Source: Salinibacterium amurskyense (lineage in GTDB: Bacteria; Actinomycetota; Actinomycetes; Actinomycetales; Microbacteriaceae). From it: 64,000 nucleotides of DNA. Under the pieces are notes generated by a model. That model was given only the letters and a program-made list of their open reading frames with translations. It made no database searches and had not been told where the DNA came from. Every line of letters starts with the position of its first letter. Position 1 is the first letter of the stretch. This document shows, piece after piece, positions 25,863 through 35,094 of this stretch. The position numbers and the translations under genes are program-made. The stretch is taken from NCBI RefSeq assembly GCF_002797685.1, contig NZ_PGFH01000003.1, positions 181,959 to 245,958 on the forward strand. Reading direction: 5' to 3'.

Positions 25863-27017
25863 ATGCCATCAGCAGCAGACCGCGAGAAGTCCCTCGAGAC
25901 CGCTCTCGCTCAGATTGACCGTCAATTCGGCAAGGGCTCAGTCATGCGCCTAGGCAGTGATGAGCGCGCTCCGGTCGAGGTTATCCCTACCGGCTCTATC
26001 GCTCTCGACGTCGCACTCGGCACGGGCGGCCTTCCGCGTGGCCGCATTGTTGAGATCTACGGTCCGGAGTCCTCGGGTAAAACCACGCTTACGCTCCACG
26101 CAATTGCTAATGCACAACGCAACGGAGGCATCGCAGCCTTTATCGACGCCGAGCACGCTCTCGATCCGGAGTACGCCGCCAAGCTGGGTGTCGATATCGA
26201 CGCACTTCTTGTCTCACAGCCCGACACCGGAGAGCAGGCGCTTGAGATCGCCGACATGCTCGTGCGAAGTGGATCAATCGACCTGATCGTTATTGACTCG
26301 GTTGCTGCGCTGGTTCCTCGTGCAGAAATTGAGGGCGAGATGGGTGACACCCACGTGGGTCTCCAGGCGCGCCTCATGTCGCAGGCGCTGCGCAAGCTCA
26401 CCGGTGGGCTCAGCCAGACCAACACGACCATGATTTTCATTAACCAGCTGCGCGAAAAGATCGGTGTCTTCTTCGGTAGCCCCGAAACAACCGCCGGCGG
26501 TAAGGCGCTCAAGTTCTACGCGTCCGTTCGCCTCGACATTCGTCGTATCGAAACGCTCAAGGACGGCACGGATGCGGTGGGTAACCGCACGCGTGTCAAG
26601 GTCGTCAAGAACAAGATGGCTCCGCCCTTCAAGCAGGCAGAATTCGACATCCTCTACGGAATCGGAATCTCGCGTGAAGGTAGCCTCATCGACTTCGGCG
26701 TCGACCACGAGATCGTACGCAAGTCCGGTGCCTGGTACACCTACGAAGGTGACCAGCTCGGCCAGGGCAAAGAGAAGTCGCGTGCGTTCCTCATCCAGAA
26801 CCCCGAAATTGCACTCGAGATAGAACAGCGCATCATGCGCAAGCTCGGCATCGGTGCTGAGGCCAAGGCTGCGAACGCCCTTGAAGCCAAGGTCGCCGCA
26901 GAAGCGGCAGCCGTCGCCGAGAAGGCTGCGAAGGCTGCTCCCAAGGCCGATGGCCCCACGCTGCCGGTAGCAACTAAGACTGCTGCCGCGCCGCTCAAGA
27001 AGGCCTCCGGACAGTAG
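25863..27017 (+). CDS. recA: Recombinase RecA
   Basis: 384 aa from the ATG after ACGGAGAA; the frame is open upstream to 25707 but that part is leader. RecA forms filaments on single-stranded DNA, drives strand exchange and triggers LexA self-cleavage. [10 protein letters not shown] (about residue 67) is Walker [23 protein letters not shown] with loop L1 and [39 protein letters not shown] with loop L2 are intact. The tail (about 345-384) is Ala/Lys-rich and lacks the acidic end of the E. coli protein. An SOS box lies upstream and recX follows 7 nt later. Confidence 0.97.
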   Translation: MPSAADREKSLETALAQIDRQFGKGSVMRLGSDERAPVEVIPTGSIALDVALGTGGLPRGRIVEIYGPESSGKTTLTLHAIANAQRNGGIAAFIDAEHALDPEYAAKLGVDIDALLVSQPDTGEQALEIADMLVRSGSIDLIVIDSVAALVPRAEIEGEMGDTHVGLQARLMSQALRKLTGGLSQTNTTMIFINQLREKIGVFFGSPETTAGGKALKFYASVRLDIRRIETLKDGTDAVGNRTRVKVVKNKMAPPFKQAEFDILYGIGISREGSLIDFGVDHEIVRKSGAWYTYEGDQLGQGKEKSRAFLIQNPEIALEIEQRIMRKLGIGAEAKAANALEAKVAAEAAAVAEKAAKAAPKADGPTLPVATKTAAAPLKKASGQ

Positions 27018-27024
27018 AAGCGCC

Positions 27025-27984
27025 ATGACCAACTCCGACGACGACTACATCGCTCCCGTTATCAACCTGTTTGGTGACCGCAGGGCTGCAGCGCAGCCTG
27101 AAAACGCTGCGGTGGAGTCGTCGTCGGAGAGCGTCGATGACACGAATGCCAGCGCGGCCGGTTCCCCGATTGAAGAGGACCGTTGGGCAGACGAAGCACC
27201 GGTCGATGCTTTTCCGCATGACACGCGCGACCTCGGGATTATTGCCCCGGCAACCCTCGCTCCGGTCGCATCGATCAACCCTGTGCGAGCCCTCCCGACC
27301 ATGCGCGACTTTGAGTCGGCGAGTTCTCGAGAGAGCAACGACACCGGCAGCGTCGCGCACGAGGATGGCCCCACGGCGGCGACGGGGGAGCCCGACGCTC
27401 CCGACCTGTCCAGCGCAAACCTGTCCAGCGCAGACCTATCCAGCACAGACTCGTCGAGCGCCGGCTCGTCGCGGGCTGGGCGCCCCGAGGCGCGTGACGG
27501 GTTTTCGGAAATCAGCAGAGTGAGCATGCGTGCTCTCGCCCGTAGAGGCATGTCTTCACATGAGATGACCCAGTTTTTGAGCACGCGTGAATTCGATAGT
27601 GACGAGATCGACGCCGAGATCGAGCGACTAGAGGGTTCTGCGCTTCTTGACGATGCGGCTCTGGCAGAAACTCTTACGCGTACGTTGCGCGAACGCAAAG
27701 GGCTGGGGGCTTCCGCCATCACGGCAGAGTTGCGCCGCCGCAAGATCGATCAAGAGCACATTGATGTCGTTGTCGACTTTGAGCGCGACGACGAACAAGA
27801 ACGTGCGAACGAACTGGCCTTCAAACGGGCTCCGCAGCTGCGGTCCCTCGACAGCGTGACGGCCAAACGACGGCTAAGCGGTTTCCTACTCCGCCGCGGC
27901 TACTCAGGCTCCGTCGTGTCGGCCGCAGTAAATGCTGCCTTGGCCGGCGGTGGCGCATCTTCGAATGGCCCCACCTTCCGCTGA
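27025..27984 (+). CDS. recX: RecX regulatory protein with long N-terminal extension
   Basis: 319 aa, far longer than most RecX (150-220). The core begins near residue 165 ([77 protein letters not shown]) and has the three-helix repeats that sit in the RecA filament groove and inhibit it. The first 160 residues are acidic and Ser/Ala/Pro-rich, with 5-residue repeats of the type (A/T)DLSS near 130-150; they look disordered. ATG 27025 is 7 nt after recA. A later start would trim the extension but no ribosome-binding site is obvious inside. Confidence 0.88.
   Translation: MTNSDDDYIAPVINLFGDRRAAAQPENAAVESSSESVDDTNASAAGSPIEEDRWADEAPVDAFPHDTRDLGIIAPATLAPVASINPVRALPTMRDFESASSRESNDTGSVAHEDGPTAATGEPDAPDLSSANLSSADLSSTDSSSAGSSRAGRPEARDGFSEISRVSMRALARRGMSSHEMTQFLSTREFDSDEIDAEIERLEGSALLDDAALAETLTRTLRERKGLGASAITAELRRRKIDQEHIDVVVDFERDDEQERANELAFKRAPQLRSLDSVTAKRRLSGFLLRRGYSGSVVSAAVNAALAGGGASSNGPTFR
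27406..27473 (+). repeat. 15-bp coding repeats in recX
   Basis: GACCTGTCCAGCGCA-like units recur three to four times and decay downstream, coding for DLSSA-type pentads. Confidence 0.65.
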
Positions 27985-28014
27985 CGCACGTCAAGTCCCA
28001 CACGCGTTCAGGCT

Positions 28015-28020
28015 TAAGGT
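28015..28020 (+). promoter_or_regulatory. -10 hexamer, leaderless miaB
   Basis: TAAGGT ends 7 nt before ATG 28028. Confidence 0.5.
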
Positions 28021-28027
28021 GGAACAC

Positions 28028-29563
28028 ATGATTGACGAAAAACTGGCGAGCCCGCGCAGCTATGAAGTGCGCACCTACGGATGCCAGATGAATGTGCACG
28101 ACTCCGAACGTCTCAGCGGCTCTCTTGAAGCCGCCGGCTACATCCGCGCCACCGAGGGTCAAGCTGACGTGGTCGTCATCAATACCTGTGCCGTTCGCGA
28201 AAACGCCGACAACAAGCTCTACGGCAACCTGGGCATGCTCGCGAGCGTCAAGAAAGAACACGACGGCATGCAAATTGCCGTTGGCGGTTGCCTTGCGCAA
28301 AAGGATCAGGGTGTCATTCTCGAAAAGGCCCCGTGGGTCGATGTGGTGTTCGGCACCCACAACATGGGCTCGCTGCCCACGCTCCTCGAGCGCGCACGGC
28401 ACAACGAAGAAGCTCAGCTAGAGATTCTCGAGTCCCTCGACGTCTTTCCCTCGACGCTTCCCACCCGTCGAGAATCGACCCACAGCGCGTGGGTGTCGAT
28501 CTCGGTCGGCTGCAACAACACCTGCACGTTCTGCATCGTTCCCACCCTGCGCGGCAAGGAAAAAGACCGCCGCCCCGGCGAAATTCTCGCTGAAGTGCAA
28601 GCAGTCGTCGATGACGGTGCCACCGAAGTAACTCTCCTCGGGCAAAACGTGAATTCCTACGGCGTTGAGTTCGGTGACCGTCAAGCATTCAGCAAACTTC
28701 TTCGCGCCACCGGGTCGATCGAAGGTCTCGAGCGCGTGCGGTTTACAAGCCCGCATCCGGCTGCGTTCACCGACGACGTCATTGACGCGATGGCCGAAAC
28801 TCCCAATGTCATGCCGCAACTGCACATGCCGCTTCAGTCCGGCTCCGACCGCATCCTCAAGGCTATGCGTCGTAGCTACCGCTCGACCAAGTTCTTGGGG
28901 ATCCTCGAACGCGTTCGTGCGCAAATGCCGGATGCCGCCATTACGACCGACATCATCGTGGGTTTCCCTGGCGAGACCGAGGAAGACTTTCAAGAGACAC
29001 TTCGCGTCGTCGAAGAGTCTCGCTTCGCGTCGGCCTTCACTTTCCAGTACTCGATTCGCCCGGGAACCCCCGCGGCCACAATGGATAATCAAATTCCCAA
29101 AGAGGTCGTGCAAGAGCGCTACGAGCGCCTCGCCGCTCTGCAAGATCGCATCTCGCGTGAAGAAAACGACAAGCAAATCGGCCGCACACTGCAGGTGATG
29201 GTCACGGCGACCGAGGGTCGCAAGCAGGCCGAGACCGCACGACTGTCGGGCCGAGCCGAAGATTCCCGCCTCGTGCACTTCAACGTGCCCGAGGGCAGTG
29301 CAACTCCGCGTCCCGGCGACGTCGTCACGCTGACGGTGACCGAGGCTGCAGCGTTCCATCTCGTGGCGGACACCCCTGCGGGAGGCAAGCTCAACATCCG
29401 CCGTACCCGCGCCGGCGATGCGTGGGATCGGGCCGAAGCCGCATCGTGTGGAGTGCCGTCAGCCGCCTCTGCCGGCGACGCTGCCCCCAAAGTCTCGCTG
29501 GGGCTGCCGACGATTCGCGTCGCTACGACGCCCATCTACGACCCCAGCGACTCGCTGCGTTAA
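28028..29563 (+). CDS. miaB: tRNA-2-methylthio-N6-dimethylallyladenosine synthase
   Basis: 511 aa. It is a radical-SAM enzyme with two Fe-S clusters that adds the 2-methylthio group to i6A37 of t[21 protein letters not shown] opens the UPF0004 domain; Cys ligands recur in NTCAVREN and [33 protein letters not shown] (about residues 158-183) is the CxxxCxxC radical-SAM motif. A TRAM domain (about 390-455) follows. The last 55 residues are an extension with no recognised fold. ATG 28028 is chosen from the -10 hexamer; an earlier frame start lies in recX. miaA follows directly. Confidence 0.95.
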   Translation: MIDEKLASPRSYEVRTYGCQMNVHDSERLSGSLEAAGYIRATEGQADVVVINTCAVRENADNKLYGNLGMLASVKKEHDGMQIAVGGCLAQKDQGVILEKAPWVDVVFGTHNMGSLPTLLERARHNEEAQLEILESLDVFPSTLPTRRESTHSAWVSISVGCNNTCTFCIVPTLRGKEKDRRPGEILAEVQAVVDDGATEVTLLGQNVNSYGVEFGDRQAFSKLLRATGSIEGLERVRFTSPHPAAFTDDVIDAMAETPNVMPQLHMPLQSGSDRILKAMRRSYRSTKFLGILERVRAQMPDAAITTDIIVGFPGETEEDFQETLRVVEESRFASAFTFQYSIRPGTPAATMDNQIPKEVVQERYERLAALQDRISREENDKQIGRTLQVMVTATEGRKQAETARLSGRAEDSRLVHFNVPEGSATPRPGDVVTLTVTEAAAFHLVADTPAGGKLNIRRTRAGDAWDRAEAASCGVPSAASAGDAAPKVSLGLPTIRVATTPIYDPSDSLR

Positions 29564-29570
29564 CCCAGAG

Positions 29571-30521
29571 ATGGCTATCGCCAGCACACCACCCCTCGTT
29601 GTTGTCGTCGGGGCAACCGGAACCGGCAAGTCCGAGCTCTCTCTCGACATCGCTGAGGGCCTAGCGCGCCAAGGTAATGCGTGCGAGATCATCAACGCCG
29701 ACGCTATGCAGTTTTACCGCGGCATGGATATCGGTACCGCCAAGCTTCCTGTCGACGAGCGCCGAGGCATCCCGCATCACATGCTTGACGTTCTCGACCC
29801 CACCGATGACGCCAGCGTGGCGCAGTATCAACAGGATGCTCGGCAACTGATTACGCAAATTCAGGGTGCAGGGCGCGTGCCCATCATGGTCGGGGGATCA
29901 GGGCTCTACGTGTCGAGCGTCATCCACGACTTTCAGTTTCCCGCCCGCGACCCGGAGGTGCGGGCACGGCTAGAAGCTGAGCTTGAACGCGATGGCGTCG
30001 GCCTCCTTTTTCAGAGGCTCCAAGCGGTGGATCCGGCGGCTGCACAATCGATTGGCGCCAGCAACGGGCGTCGCATCGTGCGAGCTCTCGAAGTGATCGA
30101 GATCACGGGGGAGCCCTTCGGTGCGGGCCTGCCCGAAGAAACCAAGCTCTGGACGCCAGCGCACATCTTCGGCCTCACCACTCCGCGAGACGAGCTCGTG
30201 CCGCGTCTTAACCGTCGGGTGCAGCACATGTGGGATACCGGGCTTCTCGATGAGGTGCGCGGTCTTCGCGACCGGGGGCTTGGCGTTACCGCTGCGCGGG
30301 CGATCGGCTACGCGCAAGCGATCGAGCAGCTCGATGGCACGCTCAGCGAAGCCGAGGCTATCGAGCAAACCGCGGCCCTCACTCGCCGCTACGCCCGCCG
30401 CCAGGTGGGGTGGTTCAAACGTTACGAACAGTGCCACTGGCTGGCCTACGACGATCCCGACCGTGTGCAACGTGCTCTGGCGGTCGTGATGGGAGAGAAT
30501 GGATCGCATGGCGACGCTTAA
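29571..30521 (+). CDS. miaA: tRNA dimethylallyltransferase
   Basis: 316 aa. It prenylates A37 of tRNAs that read UNN codons, producing the substrate of Mia[23 protein letters not shown] is the P-loop; [19 protein letters not shown] is the conserved Asp-containing segment; [39 protein letters not shown] and [21 protein letters not shown] are late family motifs. ATG 29571 lies 7 nt after the miaB stop and follows CAGAG. It overlaps dapF slightly at the 3' end. Confidence 0.95.
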   Translation: MAIASTPPLVVVVGATGTGKSELSLDIAEGLARQGNACEIINADAMQFYRGMDIGTAKLPVDERRGIPHHMLDVLDPTDDASVAQYQQDARQLITQIQGAGRVPIMVGGSGLYVSSVIHDFQFPARDPEVRARLEAELERDGVGLLFQRLQAVDPAAAQSIGASNGRRIVRALEVIEITGEPFGAGLPEETKLWTPAHIFGLTTPRDELVPRLNRRVQHMWDTGLLDEVRGLRDRGLGVTAARAIGYAQAIEQLDGTLSEAEAIEQTAALTRRYARRQVGWFKRYEQCHWLAYDDPDRVQRALAVVMGENGSHGDA

Positions 30522-31386
30522 CTTCACCAAAGGTCAGGGAACTGGCAACGACTTCGTTCTCTTCACTGACCCTGATGGCGAGATCAACCTCACTCCCCAG
30601 CAGGTCGCCGCAATCTGCGACCGTCGTTTCGGAGTGGGTGCCGACGGCGTCATCCGTGCCGTGCGCTCTCGCAGTCTCGATGCCGGCGCTGCGGCGCTAG
30701 CAGAAGACGCCGATGCCGAGTGGTTCATGGATTATCACAACGCCGACGGCAGCATCTCGGAAATGTGCGGCAACGGCATCCGCGTGTACGCCGAATACCT
30801 CGCCTCGGAAGGGCTCGTTGATTTCGAGCCGGGAGACACTTTGCCGATCGGTACCCGAAGCGGTGTGCGTGACGTTCAGCGCAATATGGCCGGCTACCAG
30901 GTCGACATGGGCCGTTGGATGCTCGACGGTGGCGAGCCGCTCGTACGTGCGAAGGAACTCGAAGTGGCCCGACCGGGCCTCGGTATCAACGTCGGCAACC
31001 CCCATGTGGTGGTGGCTTTGGCCGAAGAGGCCGAACTCGATCGCGTAGACCTCAACTACATTCCCGTCATCGACCCGCTGCCCGAACACGGGGCCAACGT
31101 CGAATTCGTTGTTCCTGCCGAGCCGCTCGTGAAAGACGGCGTTGGTTCAATCCGGATGCGGGTGCACGAGCGCGGCAGTGGCGAAACGTTGTCGTGTGGC
31201 ACGGGTGCAGTCGCGGCGGCGCTTGCTATTCGCCACTATGCCGGACGCAGCGCGCCCCACCAGTGGCGCGTGACGGTACCCGGTGGCACTGTCGTCGTGC
31301 GCATGTTCCCGACCGAGGATGGCGAGCACGTCTCGTTGAGCGGCCCAGCCGAGCTCGTGTTCACCGGCACGCTAGAACTCGCTTAG
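30508..31386 (+). CDS. dapF: Diaminopimelate epimerase
   Basis: 292 aa. It converts LL- to meso-diaminopimelate for cell wall and lysine. Both catalytic cysteines are visible, in [14 protein letters not shown] (about residue 88) and [15 protein letters not shown] (about 230). [16 protein letters not shown] is the N-terminal substrate loop. ATG 30508 is preferred over ATG 30499, which sits only 1 nt from GGGAGAG; both overlap the end of miaA. Stop at 31384. Confidence 0.95.
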   Translation: MATLNFTKGQGTGNDFVLFTDPDGEINLTPQQVAAICDRRFGVGADGVIRAVRSRSLDAGAAALAEDADAEWFMDYHNADGSISEMCGNGIRVYAEYLASEGLVDFEPGDTLPIGTRSGVRDVQRNMAGYQVDMGRWMLDGGEPLVRAKELEVARPGLGINVGNPHVVVALAEEAELDRVDLNYIPVIDPLPEHGANVEFVVPAEPLVKDGVGSIRMRVHERGSGETLSCGTGAVAAALAIRHYAGRSAPHQWRVTVPGGTVVVRMFPTEDGEHVSLSGPAELVFTGTLELA

Positions 31387-31396
31387 CGAGCCCCCT

Positions 31397-31412
31397 GCGG
31401 CCCCAGAGCCGC
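31397..31412 (+). terminator. Possible weak terminator after dapF
   Basis: GCGGC / GCCGC with loop CCCAGA followed by CTTTCC, between convergent genes. Confidence 0.4.
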
Positions 31413-31428
31413 CTTTCCGTCTGGCGAG

Positions 31429-32049
31429 CTACTCGCTGACGGCGTGGTGACGTGCCCGCAACACTCGGTAGCCCTTGTTGGTGGCGGCGCGCGTGAAGCT
31501 GAAGTTGTCGGGGAAGGTTGCTTCCATCCACCGCTGGAGGGAATCTGATCCCAGATTCTTTTGCACGACGAGCCACGCGTCGGCATCGAGCTCAAGGCGG
31601 GGCAGCCAGGTCTGCAGAATGTTGTGGAGTTCGTTCTTGCCCACGCGAATGGGCGGGTTCGACCAAATAGACATAAATGTTATGTCTTCGGGAACATCTG
31701 CGGGCAGAACCGCGTTAATATTGGGTATGGACAATTTTTCGGCGTTAGCCCGCACAAGATCCAGTGCGCGCTCGTTGACGTCCACCGCCCACACCGTTGC
31801 ATGAGGTGACTCGAGGGCAAGGGTGAGCGCCATAGGTCCCCAGCCGCAACCGAGGTCAAGCAGGTTTCCTCCCGGAGGAGGCGCCGGCACATTCGACAGC
31901 AGAACTTTCGTTCCGGCATCGATGCGCTCGGGGCTAAAGATCCCATTCGACGTGACAAGTTCGCGTTCAACACCTGCAATGGTCGCGTGAATCGTCCGCA
32001 ACTTGAGATCACTCTCGGGTGATGACGAGAAGTAATGCTCGTTGGCCAT
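31429..32049 (-). CDS. RsmC-like class I methyltransferase
   Basis: 206 aa. LLDLGCGWGPMALTLAL (about residues 62-78) is the SAM-binding loop, AVDVNERALDLVRAN the acidic second motif, and SIWSNPPIRVGKN the NPP(I/F) active site used by N2-guanine methyltransferases. It corresponds to the C-terminal MTS domain of RsmC alone, so 16S rRNA is a likely but unproven substrate. The start has TAAGTT 6 nt upstream, so it is read as leaderless. It is divergent from hflX with only 42 bp between the two starts. Confidence 0.87.
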   Translation of the reverse strand: MANEHYFSSSPESDLKLRTIHATIAGVERELVTSNGIFSPERIDAGTKVLLSNVPAPPPGGNLLDLGCGWGPMALTLALESPHATVWAVDVNERALDLVRANAEKLSIPNINAVLPADVPEDITFMSIWSNPPIRVGKNELHNILQTWLPRLELDADAWLVVQKNLGSDSLQRWMEATFPDNFSFTRAATNKGYRVLRARHHAVSE

Positions 32050-32055
32050 GCACAG

Positions 32056-32061
32056 AACTTA
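32056..32061 (-). promoter_or_regulatory. -10 hexamer, leaderless methyltransferase gene
   Basis: Minus-strand TAAGTT ends 6 nt before ATG 32049. The matching -35 position (about 32079-32084) coincides with the hflX -10. Confidence 0.5.
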
Positions 32062-32077
32062 CCGAAAACTAGACAAG

Positions 32078-32083
32078 TAGGGT
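32078..32083 (+). promoter_or_regulatory. -10 hexamer of hflX
   Basis: TAGGGT ends 8 nt before ATG 32092; its -35 position would fall on the opposing promoter's -10. Confidence 0.45.
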
Positions 32084-32091
32084 TAACCCAA

Positions 32092-33654
32092 ATGACGCGA
32101 AACACGACAGAAACCAGTATCGAGGCCAATAACGGCGACGACGCCGAGCGTTCCGTCGACCGTGTTCTAGCGAGCGAAGGCTCCGATCACGCCGCGGTGA
32201 AGCGGTTCGGGGCTGCGGGGCTCGGCAATTCGGGTGCACAAGCGTTGCAGTCGGATGCTCACTACGAAGCTGATCGCGATGGCGACCAGTTCGATCGTGA
32301 CGATCGACATGCGCTCAAACGTGTTGCCGGTCTTTCGACCGAACTAGACGACGTCACCGAAGTTGAGTACCGCCAGCTACGCATCGAGAACGTTGTTCTT
32401 ATCGGCATCTACGGACAGGGCAACCTGCGCGACGCCGAGAACTCCATCCGCGAACTCTCGGCTCTCGCTGAGACGGCGGGTGCTGTGGTGCTCGACGGCC
32501 TCTTGCAGCGCCGCAGCCACCCCGACCCCAGTACATACTTGGGAAAGGGTAAGGCTCGTGAGCTGAAGGATGTCGTGGCCGCAACCGGTGCCGATACCGT
32601 CATTGCTGATACCGAGCTCGCGCCGAGCCAGCGCCGTGCGCTGGAAGACGTTGTCGGCGTCAAGGTCATCGACCGCACCGCCGTCATCCTCGACATTTTC
32701 AGCCAGCATGCCACGAGCCGCGAGGGTAAGGCTCAAGTTGAGCTTGCTCAGCTCGAGTACCTGTTGCCCCGACTGCGTGGTTGGGGTGAATCGATGTCTC
32801 GCCAGGCCGGTGGTCAGGTCGGTGGCGCCGGCGCCGGTATGGGTAGCCGCGGACCGGGTGAGACGAAGATCGAACTTGATCGTCGTCACATCCACACTCG
32901 CATGGCTCGCCTGCGTAAGCAGATCAAGAGCTTCGCGCCGGCTCGCGAAGCGAAGCGGGCTAACCGTGACCGGTTCGAAGTGCCGAGTGTCGCAATCGCT
33001 GGCTACACCAACGCGGGCAAGTCGAGTTTGCTCAACCGCATGACTAAGGCCGGCGTACTCGTCGAGAACGCTCTGTTCGCGACGCTTGACGCCACCGTTC
33101 GCAAGTCGACGACGGCAGACGGGCGCCTGTTCACTCTGAGCGACACCGTCGGATTCGTTCGAAATCTGCCTCACCAGCTCGTGGAGGCGTTTCGTTCCAC
33201 GCTGGAGGAGGTCGGCCAGGCCGACGTCATCGTGCACGTTGTAGACGCCTCGCATCCCGACCCGGGAGCGCAGCTCGCTACCGTTCGCGACGTGATCGGC
33301 GAGTTGGGTGCCCGCGGCATCCCAGAGATCGTCGTGTTCAACAAGAGCGATCTTGCGGATGACGACCAGCGTTTGGTGATCCGTGGCCTTGAACCGACGG
33401 GCATCTTTGTGTCGGCGCGCTCTGGCGAGGGCATCGACGAACTCAACGCCCGCATCGCGGAGCTGCTGCCCAAGCCCGAGGTCGAAGTCACCCTGCTGGT
33501 GCCGTACGACCGTGGTGAGGTGATCTCGCGCCTGCATGTGCAGGGCCGCGTCATGTCAACGGACTATCGCGAAGAGGGCACGCTTGTGACGGCGCTTGTG
33601 CACCCTGCGCGTGTGCCGGAGATCGAAGAGTTCGTCACCGCTCAGGTGAAGTAG
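32092..33654 (+). CDS. hflX: Ribosome-associated GTPase HflX
   Basis: 520 aa. HflX binds 50S and helps split stalled ribosomes. The N-terminal domain (about 95-285) includes RRSHPDPSTYLGKGKARELKDVV and the Gly-rich loop GGQVGGAGAGMGSRGPGETKIELDRR. The G domain (about 300-470) has G1 GYTNAGKSSLLN, G3 DTVGFVRNLPHQLVEAFRSTLEE and G4 NKSD. The first 80 residues are acidic and poorly conserved. The ATG after the TAGGGT hexamer is used. Convergent with lexA. Confidence 0.95.
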   Translation: MTRNTTETSIEANNGDDAERSVDRVLASEGSDHAAVKRFGAAGLGNSGAQALQSDAHYEADRDGDQFDRDDRHALKRVAGLSTELDDVTEVEYRQLRIENVVLIGIYGQGNLRDAENSIRELSALAETAGAVVLDGLLQRRSHPDPSTYLGKGKARELKDVVAATGADTVIADTELAPSQRRALEDVVGVKVIDRTAVILDIFSQHATSREGKAQVELAQLEYLLPRLRGWGESMSRQAGGQVGGAGAGMGSRGPGETKIELDRRHIHTRMARLRKQIKSFAPAREAKRANRDRFEVPSVAIAGYTNAGKSSLLNRMTKAGVLVENALFATLDATVRKSTTADGRLFTLSDTVGFVRNLPHQLVEAFRSTLEEVGQADVIVHVVDASHPDPGAQLATVRDVIGELGARGIPEIVVFNKSDLADDDQRLVIRGLEPTGIFVSARSGEGIDELNARIAELLPKPEVEVTLLVPYDRGEVISRLHVQGRVMSTDYREEGTLVTALVHPARVPEIEEFVTAQVK

Positions 33655-33661
33655 CTTGCCG

Positions 33662-33693
33662 CGGCGTAGCCCCGACTAAACAGGGCTACGCCG
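33662..33693. terminator. Bidirectional terminator between hflX and lexA
   Basis: Perfect 11-bp stem CGGCGTAGCCC / GGGCTACGCCG with a 10-nt loop, between two convergent genes. Confidence 0.8.
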
Positions 33694-33706
33694 ACTCGGT
33701 CAGCAC

Positions 33707-34396
33707 TTAGAGCGCGCGCAGTACCGTAACGACTTTGCCGAGTACTTGCGCGTAGTCGCCCAAGATCGGCTCGAAGTTGGAGTTGCGGGGGAGTAGCCAC
33801 GTGTGGCCGTCGCGCTGACGGAAGACCTTGACGGTGGCTTCGTCATCGAGCATTGCTGCCACGATGTCGCCATTCTCTGCAGTTTGTTGCTGGCGCACCA
33901 CTACCCAGTCGCCGTCGCAAATCGCTGCGTCGATCATGGAATCCCCGACGACCTTGAGCATGAAGAGCTCGCCCTTGCCCACAAGTTGGCGGGGGAGGGG
34001 GAATACTTCTTCGACGTGCTGTTCGGCGGTGATGGGGATACCGGCAGCGATTCGTCCGACGAGAGGAACCATCGCTGCATCGCCCATAGATGGGCTGATG
34101 GTGCTGGATTCATCGACTGCACTCGGAACATCGATGAGTACTTCGATCGCACGTGGGCGATTGGGGTCTCGGCGCACGTAGCCACTCAGCTCAAGCTGGT
34201 TGAGCTGGTGCGTCACGCTCGACAGCGAAGAGAGTCCGACGGCGTCGCCAATCTCACGCATGCTCGGCGGGTAGCCCTGAGTAGCTACAGAACGCTGGAT
34301 CATTTCGAGGATCGCCTGCTGTTTGGCGCTCAGGTTGGTTCGCCGCCGCGTTCCCCGCTCAGAAGCGTCATCGGGGCGGGCTGTTGAGTCAGTCAC
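33707..34396 (-). CDS. lexA: SOS repressor LexA
   Basis: 229 aa. The winged helix (about residues 22-85, [55 protein letters not shown]) binds SOS boxes. The cleavage site Ala118-Gly119 (RIAAGIP) and the catalytic pair Ser153 (VGDSMID) and Lys190 (ATVKVF) are present, so RecA-stimulated self-cleavage is expected. The GTG start follows AGAGGA. Its control region contains at least one SOS box (34473-34488) and a direct repeat, and is shared with the divergent LysM gene. Confidence 0.97.
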   Translation of the reverse strand: MTDSTARPDDASERGTRRRTNLSAKQQAILEMIQRSVATQGYPPSMREIGDAVGLSSLSSVTHQLNQLELSGYVRRDPNRPRAIEVLIDVPSAVDESSTISPSMGDAAMVPLVGRIAAGIPITAEQHVEEVFPLPRQLVGKGELFMLKVVGDSMIDAAICDGDWVVVRQQQTAENGDIVAAMLDDEATVKVFRQRDGHTWLLPRNSNFEPILGDYAQVLGKVVTVLRAL

Positions 34397-34426
34397 GAGT
34401 CCTCTATTTCTGCCAGTGACGATTCC

Positions 34427-34521
34427 AATGTCAGTGGCTCATTCGAAACTGTATCCGCAGGAGAGGCCAAAACCAAACATTTGTTCGAGTGTCTGAAACA
34501 AATGTCAGTGGCTTCTTCGAA
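34427..34521. repeat. Direct repeat in the lexA control region
   Basis: AATGTCAGTGGCT followed by two variable bases and TTCGAA occurs at 34427-34447 and 34501-34521 (19 of 21 identical, 74 bp apart). The first SOS box lies between the copies. Confidence 0.8.
34473..34488 (-). promoter_or_regulatory. SOS box proximal to lexA
   Basis: CCAAACATTTGTTCGA; one half site (GTTCGA) is perfect, the other has changes. It lies about 80 bp before lexA and fits autoregulation. Confidence 0.75.
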
Positions 34522-34540
34522 TATGTACTTGATATTCGAA
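34516..34540. promoter_or_regulatory. Palindrome with TTCGAA halves
   Basis: TTCGAATAT and ATATTCGAA are separated by 7 bp. The halves resemble SOS half-sites but the spacing is unusual. Confidence 0.5.
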
Positions 34541-34557
34541 CTATTCGAATGTATGTT
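34529..34557 (+). promoter_or_regulatory. Promoter of the SOS LysM gene
   Basis: TTGATA (34529-34534), 17-bp spacer, TATGTT (34552-34557): the best -35/-10 pair seen in the window. An SOS box overlaps the -10. Confidence 0.72.
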
Positions 34558-34560
34558 CGG
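34545..34560 (+). promoter_or_regulatory. SOS box of the LysM gene
   Basis: TCGAATGTATGTTCGG; 14 of 16 positions match TCGAAC-N4-GTTCGA. It covers the -10, so LexA would block initiation directly. Confidence 0.82.
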
Positions 34561-34570
34561 AACACAGCTT

Positions 34571-34630
34571 CGCACCCGGCTCTCCCGGCCGAGAGTCGGG
34601 TGCGATAACCCGAGTCGGGTGCGATAACCC
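34571..34630 (+). other. Leader hairpin with duplicated arm
   Basis: A 14-bp stem pairs 34571-34584 with 34591-34604 around CCGGCC. The 3' arm belongs to a perfect 19-bp tandem duplication, GAGTCGGGTGCGATAACCC at 34593-34611 and 34612-34630. Hence the 5' arm can pair with either copy; the second copy ends 3 nt before the GAGGAG ribosome-binding site. Confidence 0.72.
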
Positions 34631-34645
34631 CTAGAGGAGTGAATG

Positions 34646-35008
34646 ATGTCCACTGCAGTGATTGCACCTAACGCGGCTGTCCGTGCTCGGCAGTCCGCAC
34701 CACGTCTTCGCCTCACCACGCGTGGCCGTGTCGTCTTCACGACGCTCGCGGCCGCGCCGTTGGTTATCGCCGCGCTCGTGTTCTCGCTTAACAGCGGTGG
34801 AGCAGTCGCAACGCTCGACGCCGATGAGAACGCTTTCGTCTATGTGGATGTTGCGGCGGGCCAGTCTCTCTGGAACATCGCTGAGCAGCACGCTCCTGGC
34901 CAAGACCCGCGTGAGGTAGTCGCCCAGCTCGTGCAGCTCAACCAGCTTCCGTCAGCAGATATCTTCGCTGGCCAAGAGCTCGCGATTCCCGCAAGCTTCT
35001 CGCGCTAA
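34646..35008 (+). CDS. SOS-induced LysM membrane protein (YneA/ChiZ-like division inhibitor)
   Basis: 120 aa. A basic N-terminus, one membrane helix (about residues 29-48) and an outer LysM domain (about 65-115: VYVDVAAGQSLWNIAEQHAPGQDPREVVAQLVQLNQLPSADIFAGQELAIP) give the layout of YneA (Bacillus) and Rv2719c/ChiZ (Mycobacterium), which delay division during DNA damage and also sit next to lexA. The SOS box on the promoter supports this role. The second of two ATGs is used, as GAGGAG lies 6 nt before it. Its leader contains a strong hairpin and a tandem duplication. Confidence 0.83.
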   Translation: MSTAVIAPNAAVRARQSAPRLRLTTRGRVVFTTLAAAPLVIAALVFSLNSGGAVATLDADENAFVYVDVAAGQSLWNIAEQHAPGQDPREVVAQLVQLNQLPSADIFAGQELAIPASFSR

Positions 35009-35082
35009 AGCAAGCCACGCTGAGCTTCCACCGCGCGGTCCTAGGCAAGCGTCATGAGGCGCAGAGTCCAGCCGCGTTCCTC

Positions 35083-35088
35083 TAGCAT
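35083..35088 (+). promoter_or_regulatory. -10 hexamer, leaderless hisC
   Basis: TAGCAT ends 6 nt before GTG 35095. Confidence 0.55.
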
Positions 35089-35094
35089 TGATGA

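Noticed and set aside
34571..34630. A mobile-element terminal repeat from the duplicated 19-mer
   Set aside because: The copies are adjacent and direct, with no transposase nearby; leader hairpin explains them better.
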